Of a stretch of 12,809 bases of DNA, positions 6,708 through 12,809 are shown one piece after another. The stretch's first letter is position 1, and every line of letters begins with the position of its first letter. The translations under genes were made by a program, and so were the position numbers. The stretch covers positions 1-12,809 of the forward strand of contig CANJOX010000049.1 in the NCBI GenBank assembly GCA_947475795.1. Direction: 5' to 3'. The notes beneath the pieces are model-generated. The model saw only the letters and a list, made by a program, of their open reading frames with translations. It made no database searches and had not been told where the DNA came from. Origin of the DNA: Gemmatimonadota bacterium (GTDB taxonomy: Bacteria > Gemmatimonadota > Gemmatimonadetes > Gemmatimonadales > Gemmatimonadaceae).

Positions 6708-7709
6708 TCACCCTCCGCTCAGGTCCGTCACCCAGTCACGGGGCTCGAGCATCTTCACCAACCGAGCCTCGAACGAATCCGCGGCATACCGCGGGGCATA
6801 CTGCCACATGGCGAGCGGCGGCAGACTCATGAGCACGCTCTCCACCCGCGCATTGGTCTGCAGCCCGAAGATCGTACCGCGGTCATGCACCAGATTGAAC
6901 TCCACGTAGCGTCCGCGACGCACGAGCTGAAATTCCCGCTCGGCCTCACTGAATGCTTCGTGCCGGCGCCGTTCCACGATCGGTTCGTACGCGTGGCGCA
7001 GCACCCGCGCTACGTCACTCACGAAGGCCTGCACGCCGTCGAGGTCGAGGCCGTGCGTGGCCTCGTCCGGACGCAGGTGATCGAAGAACAGGCCACCGAT
7101 TCCGCGGGCCTCGTTTTCGCGGTGCACGTTCACGAAATACTCGTCGCACCACTGCTTGAAGTCCGGATAGAACCGGGCGTGGTGGCGGTCCGCCATGTCG
7201 CGCAACGCGCGATGGAACAGCACGCCGTCCTCGTGATACGGGTAGAACGGCGTGAGGTCGGTGCCGCCGCCGAACCAGCTGTCGGTGAGATGGCCGTTCT
7301 CGTCGGTCAGTTCGAAATAGCGCACGTTCAGGTGCACCGTGGGCAGCTTCGGGCTGCGCGGATGCACCACGAGGCTCACGCCGGTCGCGAAGAAATGCGT
7401 GGCACCGGCGGCCGCCCCGTGGCCACCCAGACGGCGCGCGGCGAGTTCGGGCAGTTCGCCCATGACGGCTGAGCGGTTGATGCCCGCCTTCTCGAACGTC
7501 ACGCCATCCGTCATCACACGCGCCACCCCGCCGCCGCCGCCCGGACGCTCCCAGCGGTCCTCGGCGAACGTGCCACCGCGGTCGAGTCGCCCGAAAAAGG
7601 ACGTGAGCTCGTCGTGCAGCCCTGCGATCCAGCGCGTCGCTTCGGCGCGGCGCGTGGTGACGGTCGGGGCCGGTATCGGCGCCGCCGTGGGAAATACCGC
7701 TGCGCTCAT
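6708..7709 (-). CDS. hemF: Oxygen-dependent coproporphyrinogen III oxidase HemF
   Basis: This 333-residue cytoplasmic enzyme decarboxylates two propionates of coproporphyrinogen III to vinyls using oxygen, giving protoporphyrinogen IX. Family blocks run in order: GGGGVARVM (58-66), FEKAGINRS (72-80), PTVHLNVRYFE (123-133) with the catalytic histidine H126, and WFGGGTDLTPFYPY (145-158). GIGGLFFDH (203-211), RRGRYVEFNLVHDRGTIFGL (264-283) and SLPPLAMWQY (295-304) follow. E. coli HemF has 299 residues; the surplus here is mostly an Ala/Pro-rich N-terminal leader (1-20). The frame stays open far upstream within hemE, but the family begins near residue 20. The ATG at 7709 overlaps the hemE TGA as ATGA, which settles the start and implies translational coupling. 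Its stop is 3 nt from the hemY start. No oxygen-independent HemN is in the window. Confidence 0.95.
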   Translation of the reverse strand: MSAAVFPTAAPIPAPTVTTRRAEATRWIAGLHDELTSFFGRLDRGGTFAEDRWERPGGGGGVARVMTDGVTFEKAGINRSAVMGELPELAARRLGGHGAAAGATHFFATGVSLVVHPRSPKLPTVHLNVRYFELTDENGHLTDSWFGGGTDLTPFYPYHEDGVLFHRALRDMADRHHARFYPDFKQWCDEYFVNVHRENEARGIGGLFFDHLRPDEATHGLDLDGVQAFVSDVARVLRHAYEPIVERRRHEAFSEAEREFQLVRRGRYVEFNLVHDRGTIFGLQTNARVESVLMSLPPLAMWQYAPRYAADSFEARLVKMLEPRDWVTDLSGG

Positions 7710-8833
7710 CGTGCCCCCGCCATTGGGTTGCTCCACTGAGTGGACTGTGCCGTCGCTGCCTCGATCTCCTCGTCCGTCCACTGCCACTCCTTCACCGCGT
7801 CGATGAACGCGCGCGCATGCGCGGGCGGGACATCGGGCAGGATGCCGTGCCCCAGATTCGCGATGTGGCCGATCGGGCCGAAGGCGCGGATCATCGCGTG
7901 CGTCCGCCGGCGGATCTCGGCCGGCGGGCCGTACAGCGCGCACGGATCGAGGTTCCCCTGCATGGCCACGTGGAACGGATCCAGCTGCCGGCGCGCATCG
8001 GACGGCGCGGTGTGCCAGTCCACGCCGATCGCATCGGCACCGGTGGCCGCGGCGATCTCGCCCAGCGCCCACCCGGCGCCGGGTGCGAACACGATCACGG
8101 GCACCCCCGCCTCGCGCGCCTTCTGCGCGCAACGCGCCAGATACGGCAGCGCAAACGTGCGGAACTCCTCGGGGCCCAGGGCCCCTGCCCACGATTCGAA
8201 CAGCTGCACCACCTGCGCGCCCGCCGCGACCTGGGCGACCAGATAGTCACCCACGGCGTCGGCAATCTTGCCGAGCAACGCATGGGCCATCGCGGGGTTT
8301 TCGTACAGCATGCGCTTGGCCACGGCGAACTGCTTCGTGCCTTTGCCTTCCACCATGTACGCCGCCAGTGTCCACGGCGAGCCGGCAAATCCGATGAGCG
8401 GCACTTTGCCGTTGATCTCGCGGCGGGCCAGGGCCAGCGCGTCGAGCACGTATTTCAGATGCTCCTGCGGATCCACGGCATGCAGCTGGTCGAGGTCCTT
8501 CAGCGAGCGCAGCGGCGACGGGAACTGCGGGCCGATCCCTTCGTCGAGCGTCAGGTGCATCCCCATGGCCTCGGGGATCACGAGGATGTCGCTGAAGATG
8601 ATCGCGGCGTCCACACCGACCAGATCCAGCGGCTGCAGCGTCACTTCGACGGCCAGCTCCGGGGTCCGGCACATGGTGAGGAAATCGGACTTCGCGCGGA
8701 CGGCGCGGTACTCGGGCAGGTACCGTCCCGCCTGACGCATCATCCACACCGGCGGGCGTTCCACGCGCTCACGGCGGAGCGCGCGCAGCAGCAGATCGTT
8801 GACGGGCGTGGTCGGCGCGGGCAAGGAACTCAC
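7706..8833 (-). CDS. hemE: Uroporphyrinogen decarboxylase HemE
   Basis: The 375-residue cytoplasmic enzyme removes the four acetate carboxyls of uroporphyrinogen III to give coproporphyrinogen III. The substrate-binding block PPVWMMRQAGRYLPEYR (27-43) supplies R33 and R37. FSDILVIPEAMGM (80-92) holds the key aspartate D82. GFAGSPWTLAAYMVEG (148-163) includes Y159, FESWAG (212-217) includes S214, and NLGHGILPDVPP (326-337) contains H329. These match the positions of the catalytic residues known from human UROD. Length is usual for the family. The start is a GTG at 8833 that overlaps the hemA TGA as GTGA; CCGGAG upstream gives a fair ribosome-binding site, and the family N-terminus (NDLLLRAL at 12-19) fits. 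Its own TGA overlaps the hemF ATG. This chain of overlaps suggests co-translation of hemA, hemE and hemF. Confidence 0.96.
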   Translation of the reverse strand: MSSLPAPTTPVNDLLLRALRRERVERPPVWMMRQAGRYLPEYRAVRAKSDFLTMCRTPELAVEVTLQPLDLVGVDAAIIFSDILVIPEAMGMHLTLDEGIGPQFPSPLRSLKDLDQLHAVDPQEHLKYVLDALALARREINGKVPLIGFAGSPWTLAAYMVEGKGTKQFAVAKRMLYENPAMAHALLGKIADAVGDYLVAQVAAGAQVVQLFESWAGALGPEEFRTFALPYLARCAQKAREAGVPVIVFAPGAGWALGEIAAATGADAIGVDWHTAPSDARRQLDPFHVAMQGNLDPCALYGPPAEIRRRTHAMIRAFGPIGHIANLGHGILPDVPPAHARAFIDAVKEWQWTDEEIEAATAQSTQWSNPMAGAR

Positions 8834-10275
8834 GTGAACTGCTCCGGAGAAAGAATCAGCGATGACCGGACCTCGCGCGGCGCGCGGCGTCGGCCGTCAG
8901 CCCGTGCCGCACCCGCTGCGGGCGCGTGGGCGGAATCGGATACGGCGGGAACAGGCGGGACGGGCGCCGCGGCGCGCGCGGCACGCGACGGGCGCGGGGC
9001 GGGCGCGGACGCCGGGGAGAACATTTCCAGCAGCATCATGGCCTGTGCGTCCAGCGGCTCGCCACGCTGCACCGCACGCCGCAGCGCTGCCATCGGACCG
9101 GCCAGCAACTTCGCCACGATCCGCGATGCGGTGCGTTCCGCCACGGCCGCGTCGTGCACGCCGGCATCCTTCGCAGCGAACGCGACTTCGCGGCGGGCTA
9201 CATCTTCGAGCGCCTCGCGGAGCGGCTTGATCGCGTCGCGGGCCGGCATCGTCGCGATCCAGTCCATGAACGAATCGATCTCGCTCTCGCAGATGGCCGT
9301 TGCCACCGGCACCGCATCGCGGCGCATCGTTTCGGCGTCGAGAATCGGCTGGTGCAGCGTGTCGAGATCGACGAGCGTCACGCCCGGTTGATCGCTCACC
9401 CGCGGATCGATGTTGCGCGGCAGGCTCAGGTCCATGAGCAGCATGGCATAGCCCATCGACGCGCACGCCTCGCGTGCCGTGGCCAGACCGGCCCCGGTGA
9501 TCACCGGCACCTCGCTCCCCGTGGCCACGATGACCACGTCGGCCATCGCCGCTTCCACGTGCAGGGCGTCGAACGGGGCCGCGCGGCCGCCCACGAATTT
9601 CGCCAGCTCCTGCGCCGTCTCGAACGTGCGATTCATGATCACGAGGTCGCGCGCGCCCAGCCTGTGCAGCTGCTTGGTGGCGCGGGCGCCCGTCTTGCCG
9701 GCCCCCACCACCAGGCAACGCGCATTCTGGAGGTTGCCGAATCGCTGCGAGGCGGTGATGGCGGCTTCGGCGCCCACGGAATTGCGTCCCGCGGTGAGCG
9801 ACGTTTCGGTCTGGACGCGCTTGCCGGCGCGGAGCGCCGTCTCGAACAGGCGATGCAGCACCGGACCGGCGGCCTGCCCGCGCGTCGAGCGCTTGTACGC
9901 CGCCTTGAGCTGCCCCAGAATCTGCCCGTCGCCCAGTACCTGCGATTCAAGCCCCGCGGCAATCCGGACCACATGCCGTGCCGCCTCGATGCCCACGCGA
10001 CGCGTGGACGACAGCAGCAGCGCGTCGCCATCGGCCCGTGTGCGCATCCAGCGGCGCGCGAGCGTCTGCACCGCGCGTTCCACGACGTGCGGATCGTCGC
10101 TGTCCACCCAGGCGTACAACTCGGTCCGGTTGCACGTGGAGATCAGCGCCGCCTCGGTGACCACTTCGCTGCGCGCCGTGCGATACAGCTGCGTCAGGCG
10201 CTCCTCCGACAGGTGGAAGCGCTCACGCGTGGCCACGTCGGCCAGACGAAAGTCGATCGCGATCGATATCAGCAT
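8830..10275 (-). CDS. hemA: Glutamyl-tRNA reductase HemA, with C-terminal low-complexity tail
   Basis: The 481-residue protein reduces glutamyl-tRNA(Glu) with NADPH to glutamate-1-semialdehyde, the committed C5-pathway step to aminolevulinate for haem and bacteriochlorophyll. STCNRTELY (46-54) holds the catalytic cysteine C48. HVVRIAAGLESQVLGDGQIL (101-120) is the conserved active-site helix. LVVGAGKTG (188-196) is the NADPH-binding turn, and DLSLPRNIDP (282-291) is also diagnostic. The C-terminal helical dimerisation domain (about 315-418) is followed by an Ala/Pro/Arg-rich tail (about 421-481) that the usual ~420-residue enzyme lacks. The tail could be a regulatory or partner-binding extension, since HemA stability is often controlled post-translationally, or a disordered add-on (inference). 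It starts 25 nt after the bchP stop with no strong Shine-Dalgarno sequence. hemL, the next pathway gene, is not in view. Confidence 0.95.
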   Translation of the reverse strand: MLISIAIDFRLADVATRERFHLSEERLTQLYRTARSEVVTEAALISTCNRTELYAWVDSDDPHVVERAVQTLARRWMRTRADGDALLLSSTRRVGIEAARHVVRIAAGLESQVLGDGQILGQLKAAYKRSTRGQAAGPVLHRLFETALRAGKRVQTETSLTAGRNSVGAEAAITASQRFGNLQNARCLVVGAGKTGARATKQLHRLGARDLVIMNRTFETAQELAKFVGGRAAPFDALHVEAAMADVVIVATGSEVPVITGAGLATAREACASMGYAMLLMDLSLPRNIDPRVSDQPGVTLVDLDTLHQPILDAETMRRDAVPVATAICESEIDSFMDWIATMPARDAIKPLREALEDVARREVAFAAKDAGVHDAAVAERTASRIVAKLLAGPMAALRRAVQRGEPLDAQAMMLLEMFSPASAPAPRPSRAARAAAPVPPVPAVSDSAHAPAAGAARADGRRRAPREVRSSLILSPEQFT

Positions 10276-10300
10276 GGGAGTGCGGACTCGGGACAGAGGC

Positions 10301-11524
10301 TCACGCGGTGGCGAGACCGGTCAGATGGGCGAGGTTCTTGAAGAAGATCCGCACGTGCGCCAACGGCTTGGCTTTCACCAGCTGCTTGTTCATGTACCCG
10401 TCGAACGTGAGCTCCTGCACGTCCCGGTCCCGGCAGATCGCGACGAAGCGCTCGCGGCGGTTGTCGTTGCGGTACCAGAAGCTCTGCATGACGTCGAGGA
10501 CCGCGAACACCGGGCCGTGCATGCGCATGAACCGCTTGCGCGCGAGGCGCAGCGCGCGGGCATTGCCGGTGGCCAGCACTTCTTCCACGGCCTGCGCCGC
10601 AAAGCGTCCGCCGGTCATCGCGTAGAAAATCCCCTCACCGCTCGCGGGTGCGACCACGCCCGCCGCATCGCCGGCCAGCACGACGTCGCGGCCGTTGTCC
10701 CACTGCGGCAACGGCTTGATCGGAATCGGTGCCCCTTCCTTCCGGATGGTCTCGACTTTGTCGAGCCCCGTCTCCGCGCGCAGCTTGGTCACCGCGTCCT
10801 TCAGCCCGAACCCCTTCTGCAGCGTGCCCGTGCCGATGCTCGTGGTGGCGCCATGCGGGAACACCCACGCGTAGAAGTCGGGCGAGAGCGGCGCCTGATA
10901 GTACACGTCACAGCGCGCGGCGCCGAAGTTCGCCTCCTGGCCCGCCACCGGTGACTTCACGATCTCGTGGTATGCGAAGACATGCTTGGCCTTGTACGCA
11001 TACGGGATGCACTGGCGCGCGACCGGCGACAGCGCCCCGTCGGCGCCGATGACCATGCGGGCGCGCACCTGACGCGTCTCCCCGTGCCGCGACTTGCCGT
11101 CCGTGTACTGAATCACCGGCACGCCGTCCTCGCCGCGCGTGAACGTGGTGAAGGTGCCGATGCGGCGTTCGACACCGGCCGTGGTCGCGCGCACGCGCAG
11201 CCACTCGTCGAACACTTCGCGGTCCACCATCCCCACGAAGCCGTTCCCCACCGGAATATCCACGGTGCGCCACGTGGGCGAGATGATGCGCGCCGTATCG
11301 ATGTGGGCCACCAGCAGGGACTCCGGCACATCGAAGTCGCGCAGCAGCTGCGGCGGCACGGCGCCGCCGCACGGCTTCACGCGTCCGCCACGGTCCAGCA
11401 GCAGCACCGAGCGCCCGGCTTTCGCCAGATCGTGTGCGGCGGTGGACCCGGCGGGGCCGGCGCCCACGACGATGACGTCATAGAGGTCGCGGTCGGCGGC
11501 GGTGGCAGGCGAGGATTGGCTCAT
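10301..11524 (-). CDS. bchP: Geranylgeranyl diphosphate/geranylgeranyl-bacteriochlorophyll reductase BchP
   Basis: The 407-residue FAD-dependent reductase saturates three double bonds of the geranylgeranyl tail to give phytylated bacteriochlorophyll a, at or near the membrane. YDVIVVGAGPAGSTAAHDLA (15-34) is the FAD-binding start. LDRGGRVKPCGGAVPP (43-58) is the family signature around C52. GADGALSPVAR (160-170) and LAGDAAGVVAPASGEGIFYA (283-302) complete the FAD site, and AWVFPHG (219-225) is typical of ChlP/BchP. The frame is open further upstream, but translation there is Arg/Cys/Pro-rich shadow sequence. AGGAG (11537-11533), eight bases before the ATG at 11524, fixes the start. The upstream neighbour is a PucC/Bch2-family gene 34 nt away, as in purple-bacterial bchG-bch2-bchP clusters. 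Related geranylgeranyl reductases for archaeal lipids or menaquinone exist, but motif match plus neighbour make BchP the best call. Confidence 0.92.
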   Translation of the reverse strand: MSQSSPATAADRDLYDVIVVGAGPAGSTAAHDLAKAGRSVLLLDRGGRVKPCGGAVPPQLLRDFDVPESLLVAHIDTARIISPTWRTVDIPVGNGFVGMVDREVFDEWLRVRATTAGVERRIGTFTTFTRGEDGVPVIQYTDGKSRHGETRQVRARMVIGADGALSPVARQCIPYAYKAKHVFAYHEIVKSPVAGQEANFGAARCDVYYQAPLSPDFYAWVFPHGATTSIGTGTLQKGFGLKDAVTKLRAETGLDKVETIRKEGAPIPIKPLPQWDNGRDVVLAGDAAGVVAPASGEGIFYAMTGGRFAAQAVEEVLATGNARALRLARKRFMRMHGPVFAVLDVMQSFWYRNDNRRERFVAICRDRDVQELTFDGYMNKQLVKAKPLAHVRIFFKNLAHLTGLATA

Positions 11525-11532
11525 GCGACATT

Positions 11533-11537
11533 CTCCT
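11533..11537 (-). promoter_or_regulatory. Ribosome-binding site deciding the bchP start
   Basis: AGGAG on the minus strand lies eight bases before the ATG at 11524-11522. It selects this ATG over the longer open frame that continues upstream and overlaps the end of the PucC-family gene. Confidence 0.75.
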
Positions 11538-11558
11538 GGGGGGACATCGGGAGGGAGT

Positions 11559-12809
11559 TCACTGCAGGACCGCCGGCAGCAGCTCGGCACGCTCGCGGAA
11601 CACATCGTTCGCGCGCTCGCTCGACGCACTGCGCAGGGCCAGAAACGCGGAGGCCGCGAACAACACGGCCTCCACACTGAAGACGGCGAGATAGCCGCGC
11701 AGCGGCGACGCGAGCACGGCCGTGGCCGTGTCCACGCCGACGGCGCCGGCCATCGTGCCCACGGCATACGCCAGCGCCTGTGCGGCACCGAACACACCCA
11801 GCCGTAGCCCGGCGCGACCGTCGGTCTTGTCGCCGGTCAGCGCCATCATCGAGCCGATCGCGCCGATCGCAAACACGCCGTTCGCGAGGCCGAGCAGCAT
11901 CACGATGGCGGTGAAGGTGCGCACATCACCGAGCACCGGTGAGGCGGCCAGCGCGACGTAGGTGACGGCCGATGCCATGCACCCCGCCGCCGCCCAGTGC
12001 CGGAGCTGCCCGCGGCGCGTCGCCACGATGGCGGTGATCAGCATGCCGATCAACACGCCGCCATGATGCAGCCCCGAGAGCTTGGTGCTCTCACCCGGCG
12101 TCATCCCGAAGGCGATTCCGGCAAACGGCTCGAGAATGAGGTCTTGCGCGCTGTACGCGAACATGGCCAGAAACACGAAGCTGGCGAACAGGCGCGCCGC
12201 CGGCTCGCCCCACACGGTGCGCAGCGCCGCCATGAAGGATCCGTGCGACGCGTCGTCCTGCACGGGAACAGAGGAGGCGGGGCGCGGTCCGCGCTCGACG
12301 CCGTACGTGGCCAACACGGCCACGAGGAATCCGATGCCGCCGATGCCGCCAGCGATCGCGATCAGTCGCGTGTACGAGAAGGGGTCGAGCAGCGCGCCGG
12401 ATGTCGCGGCCGTGATGATGATACCGACGATCATCAGGATCCACGTGATCGCCGCCGCGCCCGCGCGCTGCGACGGATCGGCCCGCTCACTCATGAGTGC
12501 CAGCAGCGGCGTGCCGGCGGCACTCACGCCCGCGCCGAGCACGACGCTGGCGATCGACGCGAGGGCGATGCCGAGGGCGACATTCGTCGCCATCACGGGA
12601 ATGCTCGCGGCGACCCCCACGCCGCCCAGCGCGCACACGGCGAGTCCACCGAGAATCCACGGCGTGCGGCGTCCGCTCCGGTCGCTGTCGTGACCGAGCC
12701 GCGGCCGCAGCACGAGCTGCACGCCGAAATGCAGCGCCACGAGCAGTCCGGGCACGGTGGCTGGGAGTGCCAGTTCCACCACGATCACGCGATTGATGGT
12801 CGTCGTGAG
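11559..12809 (-). CDS. PucC/Bch2-family MFS protein (pigment delivery), N-terminus beyond window
   Basis: This partial polytopic membrane protein of the PucC/LhaA/Bch2 branch of the major facilitator superfamily is thought to deliver bacteriochlorophyll or assist light-harvesting complex assembly. The frame is open to the window edge. Codons before the GTG at 12788 read TTTINRV and join smoothly to the family's NRV-x-I-VEL first helix, so the true start lies to the right of 12809. GHDSDRSGRRTPWI is the loop 2-3 MFS motif in the form seen in this family. SAQDLILEPFAGIAFGMTPG is the family signature in the central half, followed by GLHHGGVLIGM. DGRAGLRLGVFGAAQALAYA is the late signature. Some ten to eleven hydrophobic helices are visible. 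Adjacency to bchP 34 nt downstream suggests the Bch2 (ORF428-type) subgroup rather than pucC of an LH2 operon, and predicts bchG just outside the window. The subgroup is inference. Confidence 0.88.
   Translation of the reverse strand, partial: LTTTINRVIVVELALPATVPGLLVALHFGVQLVLRPRLGHDSDRSGRRTPWILGGLAVCALGGVGVAASIPVMATNVALGIALASIASVVLGAGVSAAGTPLLALMSERADPSQRAGAAAITWILMIVGIIITAATSGALLDPFSYTRLIAIAGGIGGIGFLVAVLATYGVERGPRPASSVPVQDDASHGSFMAALRTVWGEPAARLFASFVFLAMFAYSAQDLILEPFAGIAFGMTPGESTKLSGLHHGGVLIGMLITAIVATRRGQLRHWAAAGCMASAVTYVALAASPVLGDVRTFTAIVMLLGLANGVFAIGAIGSMMALTGDKTDGRAGLRLGVFGAAQALAYAVGTMAGAVGVDTATAVLASPLRGYLAVFSVEAVLFAASAFLALRSASSERANDVFRERAELLPAVLQ

Noticed and set aside
7710..8192. Upstream extension of the hemF frame into hemE
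   Set aside because: Arg/Gly-rich translation without family similarity; the ATGA overlap at 7709-7706 and the HemF N-terminal boundary fix the start.
7817..9391. Long plus-strand open frame (524 codons) opposite hemE and hemA
   Set aside because: Its translation is His/Arg/Gln/Ala-rich with no family motif, and it lies antisense to two clearly conserved genes. GC-rich DNA keeps antisense frames open.
8926..10954. Two overlapping plus-strand open frames (471 and 491 codons) opposite hemA and bchP
   Set aside because: Low-complexity, motif-free translations shadowing conserved minus-strand genes.
11525..11558. PpsR/CrtJ-type TGT-N12-ACA or FNR-type operator near bchP, also checked at 10276-10300
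   Set aside because: No matching palindrome found by eye in either gap; the promoter for this unit is probably outside the window.
11525..11797. Upstream extension of the bchP frame into the PucC-family gene
   Set aside because: Arg/Cys/Pro-rich shadow sequence; the AGGAG site and the FAD-binding start place the true ATG at 11524.

Overview
The window is very GC-rich bacterial DNA, almost fully coding, and reads as a chromosomal segment from an aerobic bacteriochlorophyll-producing bacterium. It combines a photosynthesis pair (a PucC/Bch2-type transporter and geranylgeranyl reductase BchP), glutamyl-tRNA reductase (the C5 route to aminolevulinate), oxygen-dependent haem enzymes (HemF, HemY) and a bacillithiol-type deacetylase (BshB1). 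Alphaproteobacterial phototrophs typically use the C4 route and glutathione, and green sulfur bacteria are anaerobes. This mix therefore points most plausibly to a phototrophic Gemmatimonadota (Gemmatimonas-like). That assignment is inference; no 16S or other marker is present.

Layout. (1) Positions 1-1494, minus strand: a cysteine desulfurase followed 8 nt later by the start of mnmA, which runs off the left edge; together they look like a sulfur-relay module for tRNA wobble-uridine thiolation. (2) Positions 1563-3718, plus strand: two tandem, start/stop-overlapping paralogous genes of unknown function. Each encodes an N-terminal CxxC...CxxC zinc-ribbon-like domain, a hydrophobic segment and a charged C-terminal region. 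These are the least explained genes here. (3) Positions 3730-12809, minus strand: eight genes in one direction with gaps of 74 nt or less, read as bch2/pucC-like (5' end beyond the window), bchP, hemA, hemE, hemF, hemY, bshB1 and a kynB-like cyclase. hemA/hemE overlap as GTGA and hemE/hemF as ATGA.

How the genes work together. HemA makes the committed tetrapyrrole precursor. HemE, HemF and HemY carry uroporphyrinogen III to protoporphyrin IX, the branch point between haem and bacteriochlorophyll. BchP reduces the geranylgeranyl tail at the end of the bacteriochlorophyll branch, and the PucC-family protein probably helps deliver pigment to light-harvesting complexes. The order hemA-hemE-hemF-hemY follows the biochemical order, with hemL, hemB, hemC and hemD missing from this window. 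The bchP/hemA junction may be the edge of a photosynthesis gene cluster abutting a core haem operon.

There are no RNA genes, mobile elements, CRISPR arrays or geneless stretches over 300 bp. The largest gaps are 68 nt (1495-1562) and 74 nt (4372-4445). No convincing rho-independent terminator was seen, and the promoter of the long minus-strand unit lies outside the window.
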